Origin: Candidatus Melainabacteria bacterium
GTDB taxonomy: Bacteria; Cyanobacteriota; Vampirovibrionia; Obscuribacterales; Obscuribacteraceae
DNA length: 34,325 bases
NCBI GenBank assembly: GCA_003242885.1
Contig: QKMZ01000011.1
Span: forward strand, 1 to 34,325
Direction: 5' to 3'
A program made the translations under genes and the position numbers. This document shows positions 15,817 through 23,977 of the stretch, in pieces; positions within the stretch are counted from its first letter, which is position 1, and each line of letters begins with the position of its first letter. Below the pieces are notes generated by a model that had not been told where the DNA came from, ran no database searches, and saw only the letters and a program-made list of their open reading frames with translations.

Positions 15817-17153
15817 ACGATTTGCACAAAGCTTACGCCGTGCTCGGCTTAGAACCCGGTTCTTCAATGGAATCAATATTACGCAGATACAAGCGCTTGA
15901 TCATGGTATGGCACCCGGACCGTGCGCCTTCGGCTGAGCACAAAGAGTTCGCCGAGGAAGAACTGAAGAAAATCAACAACGCCAAAGACCTTCTCTCCAA
16001 GCACTTCGGTGCCAGTGGCGGACATAAGTCCAGCGGCTGCGAATGCCAGCCCGGTTCTCCATCGAGTGGAGGTGCGGGGGCGAATGCAGGCGCTGGCGCG
16101 CGAAGCGGGACCGGTCCAGGTCCTTCTTACCATCGAACAAAGTCGGCTGAAGAAAAACGCCAGGAAGAAGAAGCCGCCCGGAAACGTGATGAGCAGCGGA
16201 AAAATGAGGAAGCTGCCGAAGAGGCTGCCAGGCGTGCGCAACAACAGGCAAATCAAACTACCAACAATCAAACAATGGAAAGCGCTGTCCAACAGCAAAA
16301 AGCACTTCAAGACGAAAAGCTGCGCTGGCAGATTTCAGTCGGTCTTGTGATTGCGTTTATTGCGCTCGAGTTTTTCGGAGCAGGCGCAATCAACGCCAAA
16401 AACTGGTGGCATGACGTTACATGGAAATGGCAAAACCAATCGAGTAACAACACTCCTCCGCCGAGTACCACCACAGGCAATACCGCGCCTACTCCGTACA
16501 TTGAGCCGTACAATCAAACGCCGGGTGGGAATCCATCGAGCTGGGCCGCCGAACAGGCGCAGCAAGACAAGGAGCGCGCGGACCAGCAGCAAAAGCAACA
16601 CGACCAGGACGTTTATTTTACAAAGCTAGACATAGATAAGTACCAGAAGATTATCGAGCATTGCAACAGTGAGCTGACAAACCTGGAAATCCAGATTGCA
16701 AGCCCGTCTGTCAGCGATTATGAAAAAAACAAGTTGCGTGAAATGCGCGACTTCCGTCAGAAAAATCTTTCGGAAGCACAGGAAAATTTGAAATTCGCCC
16801 AGGACAAGTTGGCTAATCTTACGGGGCAGCCTGTGTCTACGGCTCCGCCAGCAAGTCTTACGCCATCACCGTTTCTGGGCAGGCAGTCAACCAATCTGTT
16901 GCCTTCGACCACTACCAATACATCACCGTTCGCTCCGCCGGCAGATCCGAATTCTCTGACGCCATCGACCACGACCGGTATAACACCGTTCGAGCGAAAG
17001 TTCGAGGGGCTGAGTAAACCACTTTCAACATCGCCGAGCTTATCGGAAATGATGAAAAAATACAGCGGCACGTCAACGACTACCCCATCAAGCACAAGGT
17101 TTTCGGACTTATTGAAATCGCCGCAACCCTCTTCTGATACAGGTAACAAATAG
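15813..17153 (+). CDS. Membrane-anchored J-domain protein
   Basis: 446 aa from the ATG at 15813, which overlaps the previous stop (ATGA). Residues 5-65 are a J domain with the essential HPD at 34-36 (MVWHPDRAPSAEH), so it should stimulate an Hsp70/DnaK chaperone. A Gly/Ser/Ala-rich linker (65-105), a Glu/Lys/Gln-rich coiled-coil (110-172), a single membrane helix (173-192, ISVGLVIAFIALEFFGAGA), a second coiled-coil (about 270-360) and a Pro/Ser/Thr-rich tail follow. It lacks the zinc-finger and substrate domains of DnaJ. A J domain on the cytoplasmic side next to a relaxase and coupling ATPase suggests DnaK recruitment for unfolding or remodelling the transferred complex. Confidence 0.8.
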   Translation: MNDLHKAYAVLGLEPGSSMESILRRYKRLIMVWHPDRAPSAEHKEFAEEELKKINNAKDLLSKHFGASGGHKSSGCECQPGSPSSGGAGANAGAGARSGTGPGPSYHRTKSAEEKRQEEEAARKRDEQRKNEEAAEEAARRAQQQANQTTNNQTMESAVQQQKALQDEKLRWQISVGLVIAFIALEFFGAGAINAKNWWHDVTWKWQNQSSNNTPPPSTTTGNTAPTPYIEPYNQTPGGNPSSWAAEQAQQDKERADQQQKQHDQDVYFTKLDIDKYQKIIEHCNSELTNLEIQIASPSVSDYEKNKLREMRDFRQKNLSEAQENLKFAQDKLANLTGQPVSTAPPASLTPSPFLGRQSTNLLPSTTTNTSPFAPPADPNSLTPSTTTGITPFERKFEGLSKPLSTSPSLSEMMKKYSGTSTTTPSSTRFSDLLKSPQPSSDTGNK

Positions 17154-17158
17154 TCGTG

Positions 17159-17797
17159 CTACTGCTTCTTCAAGAGTTTGGCCAGTTCAGAGTCGCGCCA
17201 CATCACATAATCGGATGAACCCTTGTCGTTGAGTTGTTCATAGCGAGTCCACAGATTGTTTCCGTCAAGAACAGCATCATGCGTCCACCAATCTTTAGGC
17301 GGAACAACGGTCTTGCTGTATGCCTGGCTGTTTGTTTTCCACCACTGATCTGCAAAAGCAGCCTGTTTGTCATACGGTACATGCGCTCTGTCCCAAGCGT
17401 CTTTGGGATCTTTGCCGCCTGAAGCGCTCTGAATGCTCGAATTAAGCAGACCGGTCGCGCTCACATCGGGCGGACTTTCCTGCAAGTATTTTTGAAAATT
17501 GTTCCAACCGCCACCGTTCTTCAAGATGAATTGATGAAGGTCATAAGCCCATTCGCACTGCGTTCTTGGTTCAACATTTTTGTATCCGGAGCGGAACTCG
17601 GTGTCCTCTTTCGTTCCGAGATACAAGCCGAGAGGCTTGTCTTTACTGCCTCCGCGCACGGGTACAATATTTTGAGTGAGGACATCTTGCGAGAGCTCGT
17701 AAAGTTCTTGAATCATCGTGGCGCGCTGATCTTCGGCTTGCACAGCAGTGCCCATCACGATTACCAGCAGCGCGGCAAGCAAAATTCTAAACATCAT
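17159..17797 (-). CDS. Secreted protein of unknown function
   Basis: 212 aa with a clear signal peptide (residues 1-21, MFRILLAALLVIVMGTAVQA). The mature part is soluble and aromatic-rich, with no family that I recognise (WWKTNSQAYSKTVVPPKDWWTHDAVLDG); three Trp-Trp or Trp-rich patches and one free Cys are visible. The ATG has GAGG just upstream and lies six bases after the integrase stop, so the two are co-transcribed. It converges with the J-protein gene with a five-base gap. Possible roles: periplasmic effector, immunity or exclusion protein, or cell-wall-acting transfer factor. Confidence 0.7.
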   Translation of the reverse strand: MMFRILLAALLVIVMGTAVQAEDQRATMIQELYELSQDVLTQNIVPVRGGSKDKPLGLYLGTKEDTEFRSGYKNVEPRTQCEWAYDLHQFILKNGGGWNNFQKYLQESPPDVSATGLLNSSIQSASGGKDPKDAWDRAHVPYDKQAAFADQWWKTNSQAYSKTVVPPKDWWTHDAVLDGNNLWTRYEQLNDKGSSDYVMWRDSELAKLLKKQ

Positions 17798-17803
17798 TTA
17801 TCC

Positions 17804-18700
17804 TCACTTTGCTAACTCCATCATGGCGCGCTCTTTGTCGCTGATGGTTGGTAATGTATATCTCCGCGTCGTTTCCAGCCGCTTGTGACCGCCGATCTCT
17901 GCGACTATAACCAGGTCATTCCCATTTCTGACCAGGTTCGTAAGGCAAGTGTGCCGCAGTAGATGGGCTGATAACTCAAGTCCGCAGCTCTGTCCAATCT
18001 TGCGAATGATCAAGTCAATGCTTGCCGTCGAAAGACGCTTGCCTTGGGGATTTAAGAAGAGTGCATCGTCAATTTTTTTTGATTCGAATTTCTTGCTTCG
18101 TTCCAAGAACCAGTCCCGCAAAGCTTCTGTCGCAGTGTCGTTAAGCGGGATCTCGCGATATCGATCACCTTTTCCGCTGCGGACGGTAACGCGCCGTCTG
18201 CGACCAGCAATCGAAACGTCTTGTTCGTTGAGCGCTACGCATTCGCCGATTCTTATGCCGGTGAAGAAAAGAAGGAGGGCTATGGCTCGATCCTTACTGC
18301 GACGACATGCAGCAACAGCTCTCAAGAAACGCTTTTGTTCGTCTTTACTCAAAGCTCGCGGAGCTTCCTGCGGCAAGTCTTCGCGGACAGGCTTTCCTGG
18401 CGGTAAACCCTGAAACTGGAAGAAATGGTCAATCGCGGTCAAGTATGCGTTTACTGTGCTTGGCTGAGATTTCTGTTCTTGCTTGAGATGTTTTTTGTAT
18501 TCACGGACAACATGCTCGCGTTCGCGCTCATTTGCGATCAGAACCCGAATGTCTTCACCAGAGGTGCCCAGGAAGCCCAGGAAGTGATTTATCCGTGAGC
18601 GGTAGGCTCGTCGGGTCTGGTCGGAGAGGGGCTGCCTTTTAAGCCAAGACAGATACTTCTCGTAGCGTTCATGGGCGGCTTTCAAGATATCGGTTTTCAA
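17804..18700 (-). CDS. XerD-like tyrosine integrase
   Basis: A 298-aa site-specific recombinase with both domains. The N-terminal SAM-like DNA-binding domain covers about residues 10-100 (RRAYRSRINHFLGFLG). The catalytic domain is complete: R150 (FTGIRIGE), K177 (RSGKGDR), H246-x-x-R249 (AHLLRHT), H272 (GGHKRLETT) and Y281 (RRYTLP). The start is TTG with AAAGGAG ten bases upstream. The gene ends beside a secreted-protein gene and begins beside a cluster of TATCNCAAG repeats overlapping the glgX stop, a typical integrase-att arrangement. It is the likely integrase of the mobilizable element to its left. Confidence 0.92.
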   Translation of the reverse strand: MKTDILKAAHERYEKYLSWLKRQPLSDQTRRAYRSRINHFLGFLGTSGEDIRVLIANEREREHVVREYKKHLKQEQKSQPSTVNAYLTAIDHFFQFQGLPPGKPVREDLPQEAPRALSKDEQKRFLRAVAACRRSKDRAIALLLFFTGIRIGECVALNEQDVSIAGRRRRVTVRSGKGDRYREIPLNDTATEALRDWFLERSKKFESKKIDDALFLNPQGKRLSTASIDLIIRKIGQSCGLELSAHLLRHTCLTNLVRNGNDLVIVAEIGGHKRLETTRRYTLPTISDKERAMMELAK

Positions 18701-18722
18701 GCGTTGGTGGCTCCTTTTCCCA

Positions 18723-18818
18723 GTATCACAAGAAATATCGGCGCCATCCTACCACGCAAGTTGCTGGGTATCACAAGTTTTTGGGCGCGAAACTTGCGAT
18801 ACCTCTAGGTATCTCAAG
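18723..18818. repeat. Candidate att / integrase-binding site with TATCNCAAG repeats
   Basis: Four copies of a GTATCNCAAG motif: GTATCACAAG (18723-18732), GGTATCACAAG (18767-18777), the inverted copy CTTGCGATACC (18793-18803) and GGTATCTCAAG (18808-18818). The second and third form 14-bp arms (one mismatch) around nine bases. The third and fourth form 11-bp arms (one mismatch) around TCTA, the size of a XerCD-type core. The last copy covers the glgX stop codon (18814-18816). Tyrosine integrases often use the 3' end of a host gene, so this is a good attachment-site candidate. Confidence 0.55.
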
Positions 18819-20982
18819 ATTTCAAACCGTTATCGACCGCAAACAGAACAGTCACGGATCGTTCCCCGACTGTAATCTCATTGCCTTTTACTTCTTCTGC
18901 AACTTCTGCATCTTGAAAAGAATTGGGCAAACGCATTGTATCGATGATCGAGCGCCAGGAATAACCGTTTATAACTGGAATCTCAAACGTAAGAGGATGC
19001 CAAAAGGCATTAACCATGATGTGAAGCCAACCCTCAGTTATGCTTGCGCCAATCAAACTGTAAGCTAGGCTATGAGAGGTTTCTGACCAATCTGGCAAAC
19101 CTAGTTTGATCCCATGCCACACGATTCGCGGACAGCAACATTCCTTTGTCATCTTGCAGAGCAAATGATTCTGTTGCAGCAACGGGCAGGCTTTTCTGAA
19201 GGCTGCAAGATGGCTGACGAATTCAAAAGTACTAGCGTTCTTTTCTGCCAATTTCCAATCAAACCAACTTATTTCGTTGTCCTGACAATAGGCGTTATTG
19301 TTTCCTTGTTGGGTCCGGCCAATCTCGTCACCCATGAGTAGCATTGGCGTACCTTGCGAAAAAAAGAGCACCGTCAAAAAATTTTTTATCTGCCGGGAGC
19401 GCAAGCTCTCAACTTCACAGTTCTCAGAGGGACCTTCAAAGCCGCAATTCCAACTGAAATTTGAATTGTTTCCATCGGCATTATTTTCACCATTGTCCAT
19501 ATTGTGTTTCTGATTGTAGGACACCAAATCCCTTAACGTGAAACCATCGTGGCAGGTAACAAAATGGATGCTTCTGTGTGGCTCTCTGTCGGAATTCGAG
19601 TAAATATCTGAACTCCCGGCGATTCTTTCTGCGGCAGCTTTAGCGCTTCCGTTATCTCCTTTCAGAAATTTTCGGATGTCATCTCGAAAAGGACCATTCC
19701 ACTCTGCAAACCAATCGCTACTGTTGATGAAAGAACCAATCTGATAAAAACCGGTGGCATCCCACGCCTCAGCAATCAGTTTGCTGCCGGCCAAAACCGG
19801 ATCAGATTCAATCGCCGATAGTACACTCGAAAGTTCAATTGATTGCGGCTTGCCAGACGCATCTCTGGATAGCGTTGATGCCAGGTCGAAACGAAACCCA
19901 TCTACATGCATCTCTGATACCCAGTAACGCAAACAGTCAAGGATAAGTCTTTGACAAACAGAATTATTGCCTCTCAAACTATTGCCGCAGCCGCTGAAAT
20001 CGGCATAACCATCAATAGAATCGACAATGTAATAGGTTGAGTTTGCCAGTCCTTTTAGGCTGACTATCGGACCTAATTCACTCCCCTCGCCGCTGTGATT
20101 GAAAACAACATCCAGAATTACTTCGATTCCTTCCTTATGAAGCGCTTTTACAAGATCTCTGAATTCATCAATAATCCCTACTGCACCTGTTGCTGCTGCA
20201 TACCCTGAATGCAGCGAGAAATATGCAAGTGGGCTGTAGCCCCAGTAGTTTGATAAACCTTCAGGGGCATCTTGAGAATCGAAAAATTGGATCGGCATAA
20301 GCTCAACTGCTGTTATGCCAAGCCTCTTCAAATATGGAATTTTCTCTTGCAGTCCTGCAAAAGTCCCTCTTTTTACAAGCGGAACACCAGACGATGCATG
20401 TTTGGTAAATCCTTTCACATGCATTTCGTAGATTATGCTTTTTGCATATGACGTTCGCGGCAGTACATCGCCTGCCCAGTCATAGTCGCACCTACCAATA
20501 GCTACACTGCGAAAAGCAGTCTGGCAGTTACTCCCTACAGCACTAGCTCTAGCTCTTGAATAATTTTCAGCATTGACGACGCCACGAGAATATGGATCTA
20601 ACAAAACCTTTTCTTCATGGTATTGGAAGACCCTTAGATCGTTCTTTTGTCCGGCGGTTCGGTAAGCATATACTTGTCCGGCTTTTAGTCCTGGAACGAA
20701 GACATGCCAATAATGAAAGGTTCGGTTGTGTGTGTGGTCGAGTCTAATGGTCTGGCTTGGCTCTTCGGCGTCTATCGCATCAAATAATAAAAGTTCAAGT
20801 TCCGAACACGTGGCGAAAACAGAAAAATTGATACCGTCCTCCAAAACGGTGGAACCTAGAGGGAAGCTCTTGCCTGGCTGGTTGGTTCTATTATGCTCAT
20901 TCTCGCCGCTATGCTTACATCCACGCTTTTTATCCCTACAGCAATCTTCTACTTGATCATTGCTCACTACACTGATCCTCAT
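18814..20982 (-). CDS. glgX: Glycogen debranching enzyme, GlgX/isoamylase type
   Basis: A 722-aa glycoside hydrolase family 13 enzyme that removes alpha-1,6 branches from glycogen. An N-terminal CBM48-like domain (FPLGSTVLEDGINFSVFATCSELELLLFD, residues about 40-130) precedes the TIM barrel. GH13 motifs: DVVFNH (291-296), DGFRFDLAS with nucleophile D366, IAEAWD with acid/base E405, and VTCHDG with D479. The end is a beta-sandwich domain. The first 38 residues (Cys- and charge-rich) are an unusual extension, so a later start is possible. The ATG lies 26 bases inside the upstream Cys-rich gene. The stop codon lies in a recombinase-type repeat, so the last residues may have been rewritten by integration. 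Confidence 0.93.
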   Translation of the reverse strand: MRISVVSNDQVEDCCRDKKRGCKHSGENEHNRTNQPGKSFPLGSTVLEDGINFSVFATCSELELLLFDAIDAEEPSQTIRLDHTHNRTFHYWHVFVPGLKAGQVYAYRTAGQKNDLRVFQYHEEKVLLDPYSRGVVNAENYSRARASAVGSNCQTAFRSVAIGRCDYDWAGDVLPRTSYAKSIIYEMHVKGFTKHASSGVPLVKRGTFAGLQEKIPYLKRLGITAVELMPIQFFDSQDAPEGLSNYWGYSPLAYFSLHSGYAAATGAVGIIDEFRDLVKALHKEGIEVILDVVFNHSGEGSELGPIVSLKGLANSTYYIVDSIDGYADFSGCGNSLRGNNSVCQRLILDCLRYWVSEMHVDGFRFDLASTLSRDASGKPQSIELSSVLSAIESDPVLAGSKLIAEAWDATGFYQIGSFINSSDWFAEWNGPFRDDIRKFLKGDNGSAKAAAERIAGSSDIYSNSDREPHRSIHFVTCHDGFTLRDLVSYNQKHNMDNGENNADGNNSNFSWNCGFEGPSENCEVESLRSRQIKNFLTVLFFSQGTPMLLMGDEIGRTQQGNNNAYCQDNEISWFDWKLAEKNASTFEFVSHLAAFRKACPLLQQNHLLCKMTKECCCPRIVWHGIKLGLPDWSETSHSLAYSLIGASITEGWLHIMVNAFWHPLTFEIPVINGYSWRSIIDTMRLPNSFQDAEVAEEVKGNEITVGERSVTVLFAVDNGLKS

Positions 20983-21325
20983 CCGCTGATTTAATTACAG
21001 AACTAACATTGCATGCGCATCCTCCCGTTAAATTGTCTACTGCGCATCCAGTCCAAGCACATCCCAAGCCAACACAGTCGCACTCGTCTGTTTCACATAG
21101 TAAGCTCAAGCAACGCAAAGCGTCTTTGTCTACGAGAAACTCTCCGGATGCTATAAACTCGCGCCTCGATAATTTTGAACTGTTCTCTATCACACCGAGA
21201 ACAACTAACAATTGCGCAAGTCCTTCCAGTGTCAGCTCCCTATGCACGTAGCTCTTGCTATCTTTGTTCTTGATGAAGCGAATGTATGGCGGATCTAGGT
21301 TGATAAACACTCTCAGTCTGTCCAT
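20957..21325 (-). CDS. Small protein with Cys-rich C-terminus
   Basis: 122 aa, not recognised. The first 70 residues look like a small folded domain or leader (MDRLRVFINLDPPYIRF... FIASGEFLVDKDAL). The last 52 hold nine cysteines, with a core CDCVGLGCAWTGCAVDNL followed by TGGCAC. No signal peptide or membrane helix. It starts two bases after the TPR gene's stop and overlaps glgX by 26 bases, so it is part of that operon. A metal-binding role (next to the metal cluster) or a ribosomally made modified peptide precursor is possible; no modification enzyme is visible nearby. Confidence 0.65.
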   Translation of the reverse strand: MDRLRVFINLDPPYIRFIKNKDSKSYVHRELTLEGLAQLLVVLGVIENSSKLSRREFIASGEFLVDKDALRCLSLLCETDECDCVGLGCAWTGCAVDNLTGGCACNVSSVIKSADEDQCSEQ

Positions 21326-21327
21326 GC

Positions 21328-22266
21328 TTAGTCCCTAATTGTTGGATTTGTTACTTTGGCCTTCGGTGCCAAAGTGTTTAAGTGCTCACGGAAGTCCATC
21401 CAATCCTTTCGAACTCTTGAGAATTCTTCATTGACTGGAAGTTTTTCGATAGCTTCTTTAACAGCCGCCTGCGCTGATGCATTCTCACCAGCGAGATGAT
21501 GAACGACTGCCAAGTTGAACAAATCCTCCGCCACCGCAAAGCTTTCTGCACCTCTGACTGCTGTATCGTTTTCTGTGGCTCGTTTGAGCAGTCGCTTACT
21601 TTCTTCATAGAGACCGGATTGTGCATAACACTGAGCAAGATGATTGAGCAGCACACCGGTGTCAGAAGCTCGCCTAGAAGAATATCTCCGCTGTATCTCA
21701 AGAGCCTCATTCAGCGAGCTGATTGCAGCTTTGCAGGCACCTTTTCTAAATTGCAAACCAGCTAAATTGTCTAGGGACTGACTTTTAGCATCAGTAGAAC
21801 GTTCGTCCTTCCAACTTTCATCCTTGAATATCTTCAACGAACACTGGGTGAGGGACTCGGCCAAATCTAGCTCCCCGTGGTCCAAACAACAACGTGCGCT
21901 TTCTTCCAGCAGAACGCTTTCATTACTGCTTACTTTCTTGCCCAGCAGTAAGATTTCTGCAATATCCTGCACACACTTGGAGCGCTTACCCTTAGTTACC
22001 CCGGCTTCTGAAAACTCTTTCAATGTTTTTTTGATGAGCTTTTTCTGCCGGTCACTCAGAGTATCTTGATGCTTTCTATTTGACCAAAAGCCACTTTGTT
22101 CTCGCTGATGCGAAAATCTCGGTGGAGGAAAATAACCAAGGGCTAGGCTCAGTGGGTGAGACATCGAAGTGAAACTGAGAATAACGAACGCGATTTTCAG
22201 CAGTTTAAAGCTTATTGCGCTTTTTGAACTCTTGAACATAATGTTTGATAGATGCAGCTTGCTCAT
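21328..22266 (-). CDS. Exported TPR-repeat protein
   Basis: 312 aa. A hydrophobic N-terminus (LLKIAFVILSFTSMSHPLSLALG) suggests export or a membrane anchor. The body has TPR-like helix pairs: DHGELDLAESLTQCSLKIF, RKGACKAAISSLNEALEIQRR, LAQCYAQSGLYEESKRLLKRA, LAVVHHLAGENASAQAAVKEAIEKL. TPR arrays bind proteins; no partner can be named. The start at 22266 has a weak AGG upstream and overlaps the preceding TPR gene by 62 bases; the Met at 22239 would give a cleaner signal peptide. Part of the minus-strand run ending in glgX. Confidence 0.8.
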   Translation of the reverse strand: MSKLHLSNIMFKSSKSAISFKLLKIAFVILSFTSMSHPLSLALGYFPPPRFSHQREQSGFWSNRKHQDTLSDRQKKLIKKTLKEFSEAGVTKGKRSKCVQDIAEILLLGKKVSSNESVLLEESARCCLDHGELDLAESLTQCSLKIFKDESWKDERSTDAKSQSLDNLAGLQFRKGACKAAISSLNEALEIQRRYSSRRASDTGVLLNHLAQCYAQSGLYEESKRLLKRATENDTAVRGAESFAVAEDLFNLAVVHHLAGENASAQAAVKEAIEKLPVNEEFSRVRKDWMDFREHLNTLAPKAKVTNPTIRD

Positions 22267-22981
22267 CTTTGCCTACTTTCGCCAAATGAACGGCATACGA
22301 TTCCATTGCCTCGACCAATTCCTCATGTATCGGATCTACTGTGTATCTCAGCATTCGAATACCCTCCTCAAACAGGGCATCGGCCTCCTCACACCTGTTC
22401 AAAGAGCAGTATGCGGCTGCAAGATTCACCTGACAGCCAGCATATTCTTTGGTTTTGATCCCAAAAACAGAACCATTGATGTTTAACGCTTTTTGAAAGA
22501 GAGCAATTGCTTCAAGGGGTTTCTGTTGCTTGCAAAACAAGATACCGATGTTGTTTAGACAACCAGCCACTTCAGCAGATTTTTCACCAATAATTGCCTC
22601 CCAAATCTGAAGAGCTTTTTCGTACAGCGGCTCGGCTCGTTCGTACATTCCTTGCTTTCTGTAATGCGTTGCAATGTTGCTAAAGTCTTCCGCTAGCCTT
22701 AACTTCCCGTGTTGACTTGAACTCTCGTCAATAGATAAAGCTCGCTGATAGAGTGGATCGGATTCCTTGTGCTTTCCCTGCGCGCAATAGCAAAGGGCTA
22801 GTCCGTTCAAGGTCATAGCCAGGCGCTCATCGTTTATGTGCAGGGCTTCTAGGTCTCGAAGTGCCTTTTGAAACTTTTGTTGAGCCACCGAGTATTTACC
22901 TCGATCATAGCTTTGCTGTCCAAGCCACATTTGCATATTCCAATCACTGTAGGTCTTATCCGTCTTGTTTTCATTGCTCAT
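22205..22981 (-). CDS. TPR-repeat protein (kinesin-light-chain type)
   Basis: 258 aa from ATG at 22981, preferred over 23011 because AGGAAG lies nine bases upstream. At least five 42-residue TPR units of the light-chain type are visible: SYDRGKYSVAQQKFQKALRDLE, GLALCYCAQGKHKESDPLYQRAL, ATHYRKQGMYERAEPLYEKALQIWE, IGILFCKQQKPLEAIALFQKALNI, LAAAYCSLNRCEEADALFEEGIRML. No signal peptide, so cytoplasmic. A scaffold for protein-protein contacts; partner unknown. It is the first of two overlapping TPR genes upstream of glgX. Confidence 0.85.
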   Translation of the reverse strand: MSNENKTDKTYSDWNMQMWLGQQSYDRGKYSVAQQKFQKALRDLEALHINDERLAMTLNGLALCYCAQGKHKESDPLYQRALSIDESSSQHGKLRLAEDFSNIATHYRKQGMYERAEPLYEKALQIWEAIIGEKSAEVAGCLNNIGILFCKQQKPLEAIALFQKALNINGSVFGIKTKEYAGCQVNLAAAYCSLNRCEEADALFEEGIRMLRYTVDPIHEELVEAMESYAVHLAKVGKDEQAASIKHYVQEFKKRNKL

Positions 22982-23007
22982 TAATGTCGTCTTCCTGTGT
23001 TCGCTTT

Positions 23008-23436
23008 TCAATGCTCGCCGTGCAGTTTTGTGATGCCATATCCCCTTTCAGAAAGCCAGGGAGAAAAGATCCCTTGCATAAAAGCTGTCATCAAACCGTA
23101 CATCGACAACAGAATCACCACTTGTAAGAGAAAACCTTTTCCAGACATTTTTCCTTTCTTTTTCTGGACCCACATGAACAGGCTCGTTCCAAGCAAGATA
23201 GCTATTGCTAAAACTTGAAATGCAGGATGATTGTTTCCGAAGTACTGATAGATACTTGATGCACCTGCTAGTCCGACAGCAATACCAAGAAGAGGAATTG
23301 AGCAGCAAAGGCAAGCAAGTATGGCGGCCGATAGACTCAGGAGATAGTGTCGAATTCTCTTGTGTCCCACTGAATATCCACTCTTGCCCGTTGAGGATTC
23401 GCAGGATGAATGCTTGTTTTCCTTCACTATCAACAC
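23008..23436 (-). CDS. MerT-like small membrane protein
   Basis: 142 aa with three or four membrane helices. After a polar N-terminus with one Cys, the first helix carries CLCCSIPLLGIAVGLAGAS, close to the Cys-Cys first helix of MerT-type mercuric transporters, followed by YFGNNHPAFQVLAIAILLGTSLFMWVQKKKGK and a last helix pair. MerT proteins carry Hg(II) inwards from a periplasmic carrier; here the context is efflux, so the metal and direction are open. It is the last gene of the metal cluster and is followed closely by the TPR genes. Confidence 0.65.
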   Translation of the reverse strand: MLIVKENKHSSCESSTGKSGYSVGHKRIRHYLLSLSAAILACLCCSIPLLGIAVGLAGASSIYQYFGNNHPAFQVLAIAILLGTSLFMWVQKKKGKMSGKGFLLQVVILLSMYGLMTAFMQGIFSPWLSERGYGITKLHGEH

Positions 23437-23503
23437 CTCATAATTGTAAGTCTAAGCGTGTAGCCATCTCTTACAAATCCTCCTTCCGGCTGAGATCAAA
23501 AAG

Positions 23504-23977
23504 TCATTTTGCGTCAGCACCGTTTCCTAAATTGGCACTGCAAATAACCACACCCATCAAACCGAGCCCCACTAGTGCAAGAGGCGCTAATGCTGGCGGG
23601 CCATCTACACCAAGAGGAATTCGTCCTGGCTGCATGCAAACCACTTTCATGACAGTGCAAACGGATCTCCATGGATCGCCTTTACTGTGAAACCAGAAAC
23701 CTAAAGTTCCAATAAGCGGAGCAACTGAAAAGCAGATCAGAAGTAATCTTCTTCCGCCCCGATTCCAGAGCGCTAAGCTCACTGGACCCATCAGAAATAA
23801 GAATGCGCAATAGCCTAGAGGTAGCCAGGCTTGCCATCTTCTTCCAAGTACCGCCTGATGTTCAAAACGCACCTCAATAAATAAAAGCGCCAAACCAGCA
23901 AGAAGCAGGAAAATCAATAGCTTTCCTGCAACTAGCGGCTCTCTGCTCTTGCGTAAAATAGCTCGAACTATATTCAT
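23504..23977 (-). CDS. Four-helix inner-membrane protein
   Basis: 157 aa, not recognised. Predicted helices at about residues 17-36 (AGKLLIFLLLAGLALLFIEV), 51-70 (LPLGYCAFLFLMGPVSLALW), 76-95 (RLLLICFSVAPLIGTLGFWF) and 127-148 (ALAPLALVGLGLMGVVICSAN). Two cysteines between helices 3 and 4 (SVCTVMKVVCMQPG) could bind metal. The ATG overlaps the lipoprotein stop by four bases, so it is co-translated with a metal-cluster member. Confidence 0.7.
   Translation of the reverse strand: MNIVRAILRKSREPLVAGKLLIFLLLAGLALLFIEVRFEHQAVLGRRWQAWLPLGYCAFLFLMGPVSLALWNRGGRRLLLICFSVAPLIGTLGFWFHSKGDPWRSVCTVMKVVCMQPGRIPLGVDGPPALAPLALVGLGLMGVVICSANLGNGADAK

Noticed and set aside
23443..23476. TTGTAAG/CTTACAA inverted repeat before the MerT-like gene
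   Set aside because: Only 7 bp with a 19-base loop and no T-run; too weak to call an operator or terminator.
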